From Pseudooceanicola sediminis (GTDB taxonomy: Bacteria; Pseudomonadota; Alphaproteobacteria; Rhodobacterales; Rhodobacteraceae), in NCBI RefSeq assembly GCF_003575965.1, contig NZ_QWJJ01000010.1, positions 1-64,000 on the forward strand: a DNA stretch of 64,000 nucleotides, in the 5' to 3' direction. Below are positions 44,297 through 53,291 of this stretch, piece after piece (the stretch's first letter is position 1; each line of letters opens with the position of its first letter). The translations under genes were made by a program, and so were the position numbers. The notes beneath the pieces were generated by a model. That model worked only from the letters and a program-made list of their open reading frames with translations, made no database searches and had not been told where the DNA came from.

Positions 44297-45535
44297 TTAG
44301 AGCCCCGCCTCTTGCGCGATTTCCTTGCGGGATTTGCGGGCGCGTTCGGTTGCCGACTTGAGCTGGCCGCAGGCGGCCATGATGTCTTCGCCGCGGGGGG
44401 TGCGGATGGGGCTGGCGTAGCCGGCCTTGTAGACGACATCCGCGAAGGCCCGGATGCGGTCGGGTTCGCTGCGCTGGTAGGGGGCACCGGGCCATTCGTT
44501 GAACGGGATCAGGTTGATCTTGGCCGGGATGCCGCTGATCAGCTTGACCAGGCGGCGGGCATCCGCGTCGGTGTCGTTGACCTCCTTGAGCATCACGTAT
44601 TCGAAGGTGATGCGTTCGGAGTTGGACAGGCGCGGGTAGTCGCGCAGCGTGTTCAGAAGGGTCTCGATGTTCCAGCGTTTGTTGATCGGCACCAGCTTGT
44701 CGCGGACCTCGTCCGTGGTGGCGTGGAAGGAGACCGCGAGGAGACAGCCGATTTCCTCGGCGCATTTCGCGATTTCGGGGACGACACCGGAGGTCGAGAG
44801 CGTGATGCGGCGACGCGACAGCGAGATGCCTTCCGGGTCCATCGCGATCTTCATCGCGTCGCGCACGTTGTCGAAGTTGTAGAGCGGTTCGCCCATGCCC
44901 ATCAGGACGACGTTGGAGAGCAGGCGGGTTTCATCCTTGGGCGCGCCGGGGACCGGCCATTCGCCCAGATCGTCGCGGGCCAGCATGATCTGGCCGACGA
45001 TTTCGCCCGGCGTGAGGTTGCGCACCAGCTTCTGGGTGCCGGTGTGGCAGAACGAACAGGTCAGGGTGCAGCCCACCTGCGAGGAGATGCAGAGCGTGCC
45101 GCGGTCGGTTTCGGGGATATAGACCACTTCGACTTCGTGACCGCCGGCGATGCGCACCAGGTATTTGCGGGTGCCGTCGGAGGAGACCTGTTTCGAGACG
45201 ATTTCAGGCAGCTCGATGATGAAGTTGTCGGCCAGCAGGGCGCGGTAGTCTTTCGACAGGTTGGTCATCCTGGCGAAATCGCGCACGCCCCAGTGATAGA
45301 GCCATTGCCAGACCTGGTTGAGGCGCATCTTGGCCTGCTTTTCCGGCGTGCCGGCCGCGATCAGCGCCTCCAGCAGTGCGGGCCGTGTCAGACCGACCAG
45401 GTTGACCGGACCCTCGGGCAGCTTGCGCGGGATCGTCATCACGTCCTGCGTGATCGGGGTCGCGGGCGCCGGGGTGCGGGCCGTCTGGATATCGGGCACC
45501 TGGCTGGTGGTCGCGCTGTCTGGGCTGGCGGTCAT
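44297..45535 (-). CDS. rlmN: 23S rRNA (adenine2503-C2)-methyltransferase
   Basis: 412 aa radical-SAM enzyme that methylates A2503 of 23S rRNA and A37 of some tRNAs. The iron-sulfur motif is [12 protein letters not shown] (CxxxCxxC) near residue 150; [10 protein letters not shown] and a C-terminal A-A-C-G-Q-L with the methyl-accepting Cys are also present. Residues 1-45 are a Pro/Thr/Ala-rich extension. The start at 45535 has AGGAGCCCGATC upstream. Confidence 0.95.
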   Translation of the reverse strand: MTASPDSATTSQVPDIQTARTPAPATPITQDVMTIPRKLPEGPVNLVGLTRPALLEALIAAGTPEKQAKMRLNQVWQWLYHWGVRDFARMTNLSKDYRALLADNFIIELPEIVSKQVSSDGTRKYLVRIAGGHEVEVVYIPETDRGTLCISSQVGCTLTCSFCHTGTQKLVRNLTPGEIVGQIMLARDDLGEWPVPGAPKDETRLLSNVVLMGMGEPLYNFDNVRDAMKIAMDPEGISLSRRRITLSTSGVVPEIAKCAEEIGCLLAVSFHATTDEVRDKLVPINKRWNIETLLNTLRDYPRLSNSERITFEYVMLKEVNDTDADARRLVKLISGIPAKINLIPFNEWPGAPYQRSEPDRIRAFADVVYKAGYASPIRTPRGEDIMAACGQLKSATERARKSRKEIAQEAGL

Positions 45536-45585
45536 GATCGGGCTCCTGCTGGAAGTCTGCCCATATAGGGGATTCTTATCCACAT

Positions 45586-45608
45586 GAAAACAGGGCGCGT
45601 GACCCTGT
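45586..45608 (-). terminator. Weak terminator-like hairpin after the IalB-like gene
   Basis: On the minus strand ACAGGG, a 7-nt loop, CCCTGT, then TTTC. The stem is only 6 bp; it lies about 70 nt beyond the stop at 45680. Confidence 0.4.
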
Positions 45609-45679
45609 CACACCCCCTGCCCTGCATATCCGTTCTGCACCCGGCGCGGAATTCGCCGCCGGTCCCGCAGGGGTTGACG

Positions 45680-46201
45680 TTACTTGCAGCGGTTCGCCGC
45701 ATCCTCGACAGCGGCGGTAAAGCCCATCAGCGAGAAGGTATCCTTGGTCTGCGTGCCGCGACCCGAGCGGGCGCTGAGCACGGCGTCGGTGCCGCCTTTC
45801 AGCGCCGCCAGGATCTTGGCATCGTCGCCCGGACCCGGCCAGGCCCATTCGCCCTGGGTGTAGAGTTCGAATTTGGTGTCGCCCACGGCCAGGTTCACGG
45901 TGGATCCGTCCGCAAAGGGATAGCCGCCGGTAAAGGCCACCTGACCCGACAGATCGGCACCGGGGCGGAAGAAGGCCATCAACTGAATTTCGCTGCGCCG
46001 GACCGAGACGACCTTGCCGTCCTTGGAATTGACCGTCTCCTTGGGTTCGGAGACTGCCCAGCATTCCTTGGGATCGGGCTCCTCGAAAACGCTCCAGTCC
46101 GTCTTGGCTGCAACCTGATTTTCGCTGACCGTCTGTGCCATGGCACCCGTCGCGGCAAGCGCCATAACCGCGATCCCCGCACCCAACTTCCCAAATGTCA
46201 T
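45680..46201 (-). CDS. Invasion-associated locus B (IalB) family protein
   Basis: 173 aa exported protein. Signal peptide of about 22 residues (KLGAGIAVMALAATGAMAQ). The mature part has the IalB pattern D-W-S-V-F, E-C-W-A-V-S, and a late M-G-F-T-A-A-V-E-D-A-A-N-R-C; the two Cys may form a disulfide. In Bartonella the founding member aids erythrocyte invasion, but free-living Rhodobacterales carry several copies with unknown roles. The start at 46201 has GGAGG 9 nt upstream. It is divergent from the asparaginase gene. Confidence 0.85.
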   Translation of the reverse strand: MTFGKLGAGIAVMALAATGAMAQTVSENQVAAKTDWSVFEEPDPKECWAVSEPKETVNSKDGKVVSVRRSEIQLMAFFRPGADLSGQVAFTGGYPFADGSTVNLAVGDTKFELYTQGEWAWPGPGDDAKILAALKGGTDAVLSARSGRGTQTKDTFSLMGFTAAVEDAANRCK

Positions 46202-46364
46202 CTGTCCAGCCTCCAAGCCGTCCTTGCCTCTGTCGTGCCCCCGTGACCTGTGCGCCATCTCTCGGGGCTGTCTTGCCAATCTCGACATTGCATTATTAGC
46301 GCAAAATCTGCCACATGCGAAAGGCTGATTGGCAAGAAACCGCACACATCAAGGGGAAGTTATC

Positions 46365-47363
46365 ATGACCGGGGCAGAGAAACTGGTTGAGGTCTGGCGC
46401 GGGCCGTTCTGCGAGTCCGTTCACTATGGTCATGCGGCCATCGTGGACAGCAGCGGCGCGGTCATCCGGGCCTGGGGCGACCCGGATGCGATGATCCTGC
46501 CACGCTCGTCCTGCAAGATGATCCAGGCCCTGCCGCTGATCGAATCCGGCGCTGCGGATGCCGCCGGGCTGAGCGAAAAGCAACTGGCCCTGTCCTGTGC
46601 ATCGCACAACGGCGCCGCGATCCACACCGACGCGGTGCAAGGCTGGCTGGCCGACATGGGGATGTCGGATGCCGATTTCCGCTGTGGCCCGCAGATGCCC
46701 GACGACGTTGAGGCGCACCATGCGCTGATCAAGAGCGATTCGAGCCCGTGCCAGTATCACAACAACTGCTCGGGCAAGCATTCGGGCTTTCTGACGCTGA
46801 ACCGGCATATCGGCGGCGGATCCGAATATGTCGAACCGGATCACCCGGTACAGAAGGCCGTGCGGGAGGCGTTTGAGAGCGTCACCGGCATGGATAGCCC
46901 CGGCTATGGCATCGACGGCTGTTCGGCCCCGAACTTTGCCACCACGCTGACCGGACTGGCCCGCGCGATGGCGTTCTTTGCCAATGCGCACAATGGCAGC
47001 ACCCTGCGCGAAAAGGCCGCCGCGCGGCTGACCCGCGCCATGGCGGCCTTTCCAGAGATGGTCGCGGGCGAAACCCGCGCCTGCACTGAGCTGATGCGCG
47101 CGATGAATGGCCGCGTCGCGATCAAGACCGGGGCCGAGGCGGTGTTCGTGGCGATCATCCCCGAGCTGGGCCTGGGCATCGCGCTGAAGATCATGGACGG
47201 CGGGACCCGTGCCAGCGAATGCGCGATCACCGCGCTGCTGGCCAATCTGGGCGTGCTGGATCCGAACCACCCCGCCGCACGCAAGCGCATGAACGTGCCG
47301 CTGCTGAACCGGCGCGGCATCGACACCGGCGTGATCCGCCCGGCACCGGGGTTTCCCGCGTAG
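46365..47363 (+). CDS. L-asparaginase II (Rhizobium etli type)
   Basis: 332 aa of the asparaginase II family, unrelated in fold to E. coli AnsA/AnsB. Family blocks: L-P-R-S-S-C-K-M-I-Q-A-L near residue 45, S-C-A-S-H-N-G, C-Q-Y-H-N-N-C-S-G-K-H-S-G-F, and D-G-C-S-A-P-N-F. R. etli ReAV hydrolyses asparagine using Ser-Lys tandems and a zinc-coordinating Cys; equivalent S-x-x-K and SGKH positions are present. No signal peptide, so probably cytoplasmic. The start at 46365 has AAGGGGAAG upstream. Confidence 0.9.
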   Translation: MTGAEKLVEVWRGPFCESVHYGHAAIVDSSGAVIRAWGDPDAMILPRSSCKMIQALPLIESGAADAAGLSEKQLALSCASHNGAAIHTDAVQGWLADMGMSDADFRCGPQMPDDVEAHHALIKSDSSPCQYHNNCSGKHSGFLTLNRHIGGGSEYVEPDHPVQKAVREAFESVTGMDSPGYGIDGCSAPNFATTLTGLARAMAFFANAHNGSTLREKAAARLTRAMAAFPEMVAGETRACTELMRAMNGRVAIKTGAEAVFVAIIPELGLGIALKIMDGGTRASECAITALLANLGVLDPNHPAARKRMNVPLLNRRGIDTGVIRPAPGFPA

Positions 47364-47380
47364 GACACACCTGAGACGGC

Positions 47381-47410
47381 AAAAGGGGGGCGCGCGGCCC
47401 CCCTTTTTTT
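47381..47410. terminator. Bidirectional intrinsic terminator
   Basis: AAAAGGGGGG (47381-47390), loop CGCGCGG, CCCCCC and then TTTTTTT. It ends the plus-strand asparaginase transcript and, with its A-run read from the other side, the minus-strand M16 peptidase operon. Confidence 0.9.
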
Positions 47411-47431
47411 CAATCGCTTCGGTCGGGCGGA

Positions 47432-48742
47432 TCAGTTCACCGCATCGAGGCCGTCGGGTTTGCCCACCACGACAAAGCGCAGCTGATCGGGGTGCAGACG
47501 CTCGCGCGCGACGCGGTTGATCTCCTCCAGCGTGACGGCGTTGATCTTGTCGTTGCGCGTCGCGGGATAGTCGATGGGCATGTTGTCGTGCTGCATCCCC
47601 ACCAGGATACTGGCGATGGTGCCGTTGCCATCAAAGCGCAGGGGATAGGCGCCCGTCATGTATTTCTTGGCATTCTCAAGCTCTTCTTCGGTCACACCGT
47701 CGGTGGCGATCCGCGTCCACTCATCGCGAATGACGCTGATTGCATCCGCCACGCGGCCGTTGGCCGAGGCAACGGAGCCTTCCCAGACATCGGCGAAATC
47801 ACGGTCGGCCAGCCAGGAATAGACGCCATAGGTCAGGCCACGCTTTTCGCGCACCTCCTGCATCAGGCGGCTTTCAAAGCCACCGCCCCCCAGGATCGTG
47901 TTCAGCAGGTAGGCAGCGAAGAAGTCGGGATCCTCCATGCCAAGCCCGTCCTGCCCCCAGAGCACCTGCGCCTGCGGCGTGTCGTAGGGCACGATGGTCA
48001 CGCCCGGCGTCAGCGACAGGTCGATGGTGTCGGGCAGCGCGGCGCCGCCCGTCGGCAGATCGCCCAGCAGGGTATCGAGCAGGGTGCCCAACTGTTCCGG
48101 GGTGATATCCCCGACGGCGGCAATGCTGACGCGGTCCTTGACCAGCACGTTGTCCTTGGCTGCCAGCAGATCGTCGCGGGTCAGGGCCGCGACGCTTTCC
48201 GCCGTACCCTCGATCGCACTGCCATAGGGATGATCGCCGTAGGCCAGCGCATCGAAGGCACTGGAAGCGATGCTGGAGGGATCTTCGGCGTCTTCCCGGA
48301 TCCCCGAGAGGACCTGATCCTTGACCCGCGCTATGGCGTCTTCGGGCAGGCTGGGTTCAACGATACTGCGGCGCAGCAGGTCGACGGCCTCGTCACGGTT
48401 TTCGGTCAGGAAGCGGGCCGAGATCGACATGCTGTCGGAATTGGCGGAATAGCTGTAGCTGGCTGCCAGCCCGTCTTCGGCCTTGGCGAAATCACGGGCG
48501 TCCATGTCGCCGGTGCCCTCTTCCAGGAGACCGGACATCAGGTAGGTCGCGCCGCGCTTGCCCGGCGCATCCAGCGCCGCGCCACCGGCAAAGCGCATGT
48601 CGAGTGCGGTAAAGGGGATCGAATGCTCCTCGACCAGCCAGGCGGAAATGCCACCGGGGCTGGTGACCTGCTGAATCCGGATTTCGGCGTGGGCCTGAAG
48701 CGCGCCGAGGGTCAGCACGAACGGCAGGACAAAGCGCATCAT
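47432..48742 (-). CDS. M16 family protein lacking the zinc motif (regulatory partner)
   Basis: 436 aa with signal peptide (MMRFVLPFVLTLGALQAHAE). The fold is that of insulinase/pitrilysin M16, but the place of the zinc motif HxxEH reads Y-L-M-S-G-L-L-E-E-G, so it cannot bind catalytic zinc. A late G-G-G-F-E-S-R-L-M-Q-E-V-R-E-K-R-G-L-T-Y motif typical of M16 C-domains is intact. It overlaps the active M16 gene by ATGA and has AAGGAGGTG before its ATG, so the two are made together, probably as a periplasmic heterodimer. Confidence 0.9.
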   Translation of the reverse strand: MMRFVLPFVLTLGALQAHAEIRIQQVTSPGGISAWLVEEHSIPFTALDMRFAGGAALDAPGKRGATYLMSGLLEEGTGDMDARDFAKAEDGLAASYSYSANSDSMSISARFLTENRDEAVDLLRRSIVEPSLPEDAIARVKDQVLSGIREDAEDPSSIASSAFDALAYGDHPYGSAIEGTAESVAALTRDDLLAAKDNVLVKDRVSIAAVGDITPEQLGTLLDTLLGDLPTGGAALPDTIDLSLTPGVTIVPYDTPQAQVLWGQDGLGMEDPDFFAAYLLNTILGGGGFESRLMQEVREKRGLTYGVYSWLADRDFADVWEGSVASANGRVADAISVIRDEWTRIATDGVTEEELENAKKYMTGAYPLRFDGNGTIASILVGMQHDNMPIDYPATRNDKINAVTLEEINRVARERLHPDQLRFVVVGKPDGLDAVN

Positions 48743-50088
48743 TGGCTCACCTCCTTGTCGGACATCAGATAGCCGGTGACGGCATTGTCGCGGTTCAGCA
48801 CCTGTTTGGCCGCCGCGATGATGTCATCGGGCTGCACCGCCTGCAAAATATCGGGCCAGGCCTGAATATCCGACACCGTCAGCCCCTGGCTGAGCGCGGC
48901 GCCATACATCTGCGCCAGACCTGCCACGTCATCCCGGTCGTAGACCTGGCTGGCGCGCACCTGCATCTTGATCCGCTCCAGCGCCTCGGGGTCGACGCCA
49001 TCCTCGATGAAGCTGGCCAGCGCATCGTCCATCGCGGTTTCCGCATCCTCGAGCGAGACACCCGGTGCCGGCACGGCATAGACACCAAAGGTCGTGTCAT
49101 CCAGCGAACTGCCGTTGTAGTAGGCCGAGGTATAGGTGGCGATCTGTTGCCCGAACACCAGCTTGTCGGTCAGATACCCCGACTGTCCACCGCCCAGCAG
49201 CTGCGCCAGCATCACCAGCGCGGCGGCGGGTTCCTGATTGTCGTGGTCACGTTCGGGGGCAAGGTAGGTGCGGCTGACGTATTGTTGCGCCACGCGCGGA
49301 TCCTTGAAGATCACGCGGCGTTCGGCCCGCTGCTCAGGTTCCTGCGGGCGCACGCGCTCGGGCAGGTCGGGGTTGGCGGGGATCACGCCATAATACTTGT
49401 CGGCCAGGGTGCGCACGTCGTCCGGGGTGACATCGCCGGCGACAACCAGCGTGGCGTTGTTGGGCGCATAGTACGTCTTGTAGAAATCCTGGGCGTCTTG
49501 CAGGTTCAACTGCTCCATCTCGTGCCGCCAGCCGATGATCGGGATGCCGTAGTGATGGTTGAGGTATTGCGCCGCGCGCGTCTGTTCGCCAAACAGCGCC
49601 TGCGGATTGCTGTCGGTGCGCATGTTGCGCTCCTCCAGGATCACGTCGCGTTCCGTCTTGATCGCGTCCTCGTCCAGGTTGAGGTGCGTCATGCGGTCGG
49701 CTTCCATCTCCATCATCAGGGGCAGGCGATCTGCGGCGACCCGCTGGTGATAGGCCGTGAAATCGTAGTTGGTAAAGGCGTTGTCGGTGCCGCCATTTTC
49801 CGCCACGGTCGACGAGAATTTGCCGGGGCCAAAGCTGTCGGTGCCCTTGAACATCAGGTGTTCGAGAAAGTGCGCGATGCCCGAGACACCGGGTTTTTCA
49901 TCGGCGGACCCGGCGCGGTACCAGACCATCTGCACCACGACAGGCGCACGGTGATCCTCGATCACGACGACCTGCATCCCGTTATCCAGCGTGAAATCGG
50001 TGACAAGGTCAGACACCGTCGGCTGGGCGATCGCGGGCGTGGTCAGGGTTGCAAGGGTCAGGGCCCCGATGGCAAACCTTCGAAGCAT
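48739..50088 (-). CDS. M16 family zinc peptidase (catalytic subunit)
   Basis: 449 aa. Signal peptide (MLRRFAIGALTLATLTTPAI), then G-I-A-H-F-L-E-H-L-M-F-K-G, the inverted zinc motif HxxEH. The downstream E of the metal site is in the N-M-R-T-D-S-N-P-region typical of the family, and G-G-G-Q-S-G-Y-L marks the C-domain. The start at 50088 is supported by GAGGAAAG. It probably degrades peptides in the periplasm together with the adjoining inactive paralogue. Confidence 0.92.
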   Translation of the reverse strand: MLRRFAIGALTLATLTTPAIAQPTVSDLVTDFTLDNGMQVVVIEDHRAPVVVQMVWYRAGSADEKPGVSGIAHFLEHLMFKGTDSFGPGKFSSTVAENGGTDNAFTNYDFTAYHQRVAADRLPLMMEMEADRMTHLNLDEDAIKTERDVILEERNMRTDSNPQALFGEQTRAAQYLNHHYGIPIIGWRHEMEQLNLQDAQDFYKTYYAPNNATLVVAGDVTPDDVRTLADKYYGVIPANPDLPERVRPQEPEQRAERRVIFKDPRVAQQYVSRTYLAPERDHDNQEPAAALVMLAQLLGGGQSGYLTDKLVFGQQIATYTSAYYNGSSLDDTTFGVYAVPAPGVSLEDAETAMDDALASFIEDGVDPEALERIKMQVRASQVYDRDDVAGLAQMYGAALSQGLTVSDIQAWPDILQAVQPDDIIAAAKQVLNRDNAVTGYLMSDKEVSQ

Positions 50089-50212
50089 TGGCTTTCCTCT
50101 CGACTGATCGGTCATGCTGCGAACATACGGCGCGGGCCTGCCGCTTCAAGCGCATGACGGTCTTCTCACTGCGTTGTGAGATCGGGTGTAATGGGCGGAG
50201 CTGAACGGCAAC

Positions 50213-50302
50213 ATACGATACAGGTCCCGCGAACGATACAGGCCCAGCGAACGATACAGGCCCAGCGAACGATACAGGCCCCGCGAACGACACAAGCCCA
50301 GC
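50213..50302. repeat. Five 18-bp tandem repeats
   Basis: Unit GAACGATACAGGCCCAGC: two exact copies (50231, 50249) flanked by variants at 50213 (ATACGATACAGGTCCCGC), 50267 (GAACGATACAGGCCCCGC) and 50285 (GAACGACACAAGCCCAGC). Confidence 0.9.
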
Positions 50303-50432
50303 GTCAGGCCGAGACTGCGCCATACATGCCTAACACAGTGTTAACGTCCTGGTTAACGTCATGGCTCCGCGATGTCGCACGGCGATCCCGGTCGCGCCGG
50401 ACATGACGGCGCACGTCTGAGACCACACACTT

Positions 50433-50470
50433 GATTGCTGAGCGGCCGGAGGATTGCTGAGCGGCCAGAG
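50433..50470. repeat. 19-bp tandem doublet
   Basis: GATTGCTGAGCGGCCGGAG (50433-50451) is followed directly by GATTGCTGAGCGGCCAGAG, one base different. Confidence 0.8.
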
Positions 50471-50558
50471 AGCTGCGGCGCGCCAAGGACAGCCGCGCGC
50501 CCTGACACAGGATCCGGCGACTGCGCGGAAAGATGCCTGCCCCGGGGTCGGAAAGGGG

Positions 50559-51071
50559 TCAGTTTGCCGGCGGTGCACTCGGCGTGGTCACGCCAGCGCG
50601 GCGAAACGCGCGGGCAGCGGCCTGAGCATCCAGCGTCTGATTCTTGTAGGCCATATAGTAGCGATCCACCCCGAACAGCCGCAGGCGCGAAAACCGCGCC
50701 TCGCGTTCCCGGAACGCCTGATCCTCGGCCGCGAGTGTCGGACGGATTGCCCCGTCGATACCGGACCGCCCCACGTAGGACACCAGCGCGCCATCCGCCG
50801 CCGCGACGGAGGTTCCCGCCAGCGCGGCGGGATTGCCGCCGAGTGCGGCAACGGCATCGGCCTTGGGTGTCTGATCGACCAGATTTGCACCGCCAGGCGT
50901 CGGAACCGGCAGCGCCGCGAATGTTTCGGGTGTTTCCAGCTTGCGCGTGGGTGCGACGTTGAACTCTTCCGGCCCGGCGCTGGTGTTGCGCATCGCGCGC
51001 AGAGTCGTTCCGTCGCTGCAGCCTGCAAGCACAACGCATACTGTCGTCAGGATCAGACCCCGTGCCACCAT
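50559..51071 (-). CDS. DUF3035 lipoprotein (BamF-like)
   Basis: 170 aa lipoprotein: signal and lipobox V-L-A-G-C (Cys18). The mature part is rich in Ala/Pro with P-E-T-F-A-A-L-P-V-P-T-P, a DUF3035 hallmark, and a basic R-E-R-E-A-R-F segment near the end. DUF3035 includes BamF of Caulobacter-type BAM complexes, which takes part in outer-membrane protein assembly; the assignment here is by family and by its place between lspA and the M16 genes, conserved in related genomes. The start at 51071 is chosen to begin the signal peptide. Confidence 0.78.
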   Translation of the reverse strand: MVARGLILTTVCVVLAGCSDGTTLRAMRNTSAGPEEFNVAPTRKLETPETFAALPVPTPGGANLVDQTPKADAVAALGGNPAALAGTSVAAADGALVSYVGRSGIDGAIRPTLAAEDQAFREREARFSRLRLFGVDRYYMAYKNQTLDAQAAARAFRRAGVTTPSAPPAN

Positions 51072-51187
51072 TCCGGCAACCCCCTTTGGATACGGCGCCG
51101 GACCCTGTGGTCCCGCGCCTCCTTTCAGGCAGGATAGGTCATCCCGCCATGGCTTCGGGGCAGGATTATCGCATCCCGCGACCGAGG

Positions 51188-51661
51188 TCACGCCTCTTTA
51201 TCGGCGGGCAGAAAGACCAGCATTGCGGCGCCCAGAAAGATCGCCACATCCGCGATATTGAACGCGTAGGGATTGTTCAGCCCGCAGCAGGTCACATTGA
51301 CGAAATCCGCGACGGCCCCGTAGAGGAGCCGGTCGACCACGTTGCCGAGGGCGCCACCGATCACCAGACCCGCCGCCACCCGACCGATCCAGCGCGGACT
51401 CTCGCGTTGTACCCAGAACAGCACACCGGCACTGATCACCGCCGCCACGCCGATCAGGATCCAGCGCGTCGCGTCGGCCCCCTCGTTGGCGAAGAGGCCG
51501 AAGTTGATGCCATAGTTCCAGGCCATGCGGAACCGCAGCAGGCCGGGAATCACCACGACCTCCTGCACGCGGGCCAGGTCGAGCATATGCACGACCAGGT
51601 ACTTGGTGATCTGATCCAGCAGGAAGACCCAGAAGCTTGCCCAGAAAACTGTGCGCATCAT
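51188..51661 (-). CDS. lspA: Lipoprotein signal peptidase
   Basis: 157 aa, four helices. It removes signal peptides of prolipoproteins after lipidation. The catalytic Asp pair is seen in G-G-A-L-G-N-V-V-D-R and F-N-I-A-D-V-A-I-F, and the N-terminal D-Q-I-T-K-Y block is present. It follows purH after 6 nt, so it is co-transcribed. Two ATGs in a row occur (51661, 51658). Confidence 0.95.
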   Translation of the reverse strand: MMRTVFWASFWVFLLDQITKYLVVHMLDLARVQEVVVIPGLLRFRMAWNYGINFGLFANEGADATRWILIGVAAVISAGVLFWVQRESPRWIGRVAAGLVIGGALGNVVDRLLYGAVADFVNVTCCGLNNPYAFNIADVAIFLGAAMLVFLPADKEA

Positions 51662-51667
51662 CGGGCC

Positions 51668-53266
51668 TCAGTGCCGGAAATGGCGCATGCCGGTCAGAAC
51701 CATCGCCAGCCCCGCTTCGTCCGCCGCATCAATCACTGCCTGATCCCGCATCGAACCGCCGGGTTGGATCACGGCCGTCGCACCCGCCTCGGCTGCCGTC
51801 AGCAACCCGTCGGGGAAGGGAAAGAACGCGTCCGACGCGACGACCGACCCGATGGTCAGCGGCTCGGCCAGGCCCATGGCCTCGGCCATGTCGCGGCTTT
51901 TCTGCGCCGCGATGCGGCAGCTGTCGACGCGGCTCATCTGGCCTGCCCCGACACCGACGGTCGCGCCGTCCTTGACGTAGACGATGGCATTGGATTTGAC
52001 GTGCTTGGCGACCTTCCAGGCGAACAGCATGTCGGCCATTTCCTTTTCCGAGGGCTGGCGTTTCGTCACCACCTTCAGATCGTCCATGTCGATATGGCCA
52101 TTGTCGCGGTCCTGCACCAGGAACCCGCCCGAGACCTGCTTGATCATCAGACCGGCCGCGGTCGGATCGGCCAGGCCAGGCGTCAGCAGCAGGCGCAGGT
52201 TCTTTTTCTTTGCCAGCAGCTTTTGCGCGGCCTTGCTGGCGCCGGGCGCGATGATCACCTCGGTAAAGATCTGGCTGATCTCCTCGGCGGTTTCTTCGTC
52301 GAGCTCGGCGTTCAGGGCGATGATGCCGCCAAAGGCACTGGTGCGGTCGCAGTCATAGGCGCGCATGTAAGCCTCGCGCAGGGTCTCTCCGCGCGCCACG
52401 CCGCAGGGGTTGGCGTGCTTGATGACGGCGCAGGCCGGGCCGTTGGCGGGCAGGAACTCCGACACCAGTTCGAACGCGGCATCGGTGTCGTTGATGTTGT
52501 TGTAGGACAATTCCTTGCCCTGCACCTGCGACGCGTTGGCCAGACCGGGGCGGTTGGATCCGTCGGTATAGAACGCCGCCGACTGGTGCGGGTTCTCGCC
52601 ATAACGCAGCGTCTGGGCCAGCGTGCCGGCAAAGGCACGACGACGCGGCGCGGCCTGTTCCAGCGCGCCGGTCATCCATGCCGACACGGCGGCGTCATAG
52701 GCGCCGGTGCGGGCATAGGCGGTCAGCGCCAGTTTCTGGCGAAAGGCGTAGGAGGTCGCGCCGTCATGCGCATCCAGTTCTTCCAGCAGCGGCTGATAAT
52801 CGTCGGTGTCGACAACAACGTTGACGAACTTGTGGTTCTTGGCGCCGGCGCGGATCATCGCCGGGCCGCCGATGTCGATGTTCTCGATGCAATCGTCATA
52901 GTCGCCGCCCTTTGCGACAGTCGCCTCGAACGGATACAGGTTGACGATCAGCAGGTCGATCGGCCCGATGTTGTGGGTGTTCATCGCCTCGACATGCGCG
53001 GCATCGTCGCGCAGCGCCAGCAGACCGCCGTGCACCGCAGGGTGCAGCGTCTTGACGCGGCCGTCCATCATCTCGGGAAAACCGGTGACATCGGCCACGT
53101 CGCGCACCTCAAGACCCGCCTCGCGCAGCATCTTCGCACTGCCCCCGGTCGAGAGCAGTTCGATCCCGCGCCCGGTCAGGGCCTTGGCCAGGTCGATCAG
53201 CCCGGACTTGTCGGAAACGGAAATCAGCGCGCGGCGCACGGGGTGAAGTGCGAGAGTGTCGGTCAT
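51668..53266 (-). CDS. purH: Bifunctional AICAR formyltransferase/IMP cyclohydrolase
   Basis: 532 aa, normal PurH length; the last two steps of IMP synthesis. N-terminal cyclohydrolase: [10 protein letters not shown] and L-S-T-G-G-S-A, then G-G-R-V-K-T-like [11 protein letters not shown]-terminal transformylase: [18 protein letters not shown] with catalytic Lys-His, and a D-A-F-F-P-F-P-D end block. It lies between the heparinase-type gene and lspA. Confidence 0.97.
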   Translation of the reverse strand: MTDTLALHPVRRALISVSDKSGLIDLAKALTGRGIELLSTGGSAKMLREAGLEVRDVADVTGFPEMMDGRVKTLHPAVHGGLLALRDDAAHVEAMNTHNIGPIDLLIVNLYPFEATVAKGGDYDDCIENIDIGGPAMIRAGAKNHKFVNVVVDTDDYQPLLEELDAHDGATSYAFRQKLALTAYARTGAYDAAVSAWMTGALEQAAPRRRAFAGTLAQTLRYGENPHQSAAFYTDGSNRPGLANASQVQGKELSYNNINDTDAAFELVSEFLPANGPACAVIKHANPCGVARGETLREAYMRAYDCDRTSAFGGIIALNAELDEETAEEISQIFTEVIIAPGASKAAQKLLAKKKNLRLLLTPGLADPTAAGLMIKQVSGGFLVQDRDNGHIDMDDLKVVTKRQPSEKEMADMLFAWKVAKHVKSNAIVYVKDGATVGVGAGQMSRVDSCRIAAQKSRDMAEAMGLAEPLTIGSVVASDAFFPFPDGLLTAAEAGATAVIQPGGSMRDQAVIDAADEAGLAMVLTGMRHFRH

Positions 53267-53291
53267 CGGTACATCAAATCCAGCAGCTTGG

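Larger units (their letters stand above)
50089..50558. other. 470-bp repeat-bearing intergenic region
   Basis: No credible gene. It holds five 18-bp tandem units (50213-50302), a TAACAC-A-GTGTTA palindrome (about 50330-50343), a 12-bp doublet GTTAACGTCCTG/GTTAACGTCATG, and a 19-bp doublet at 50433-50470. It probably also carries the promoter of the M16 peptidase pair. Confidence 0.5.

Noticed and set aside
50213-50302. CRISPR array
   Set aside because: The 18-bp units are directly adjacent with no spacers, and no cas genes are present.
50336-50365. CtrA box
   Set aside because: The two TTAAC elements are separated by 8 rather than 7 nt; too weak to annotate.
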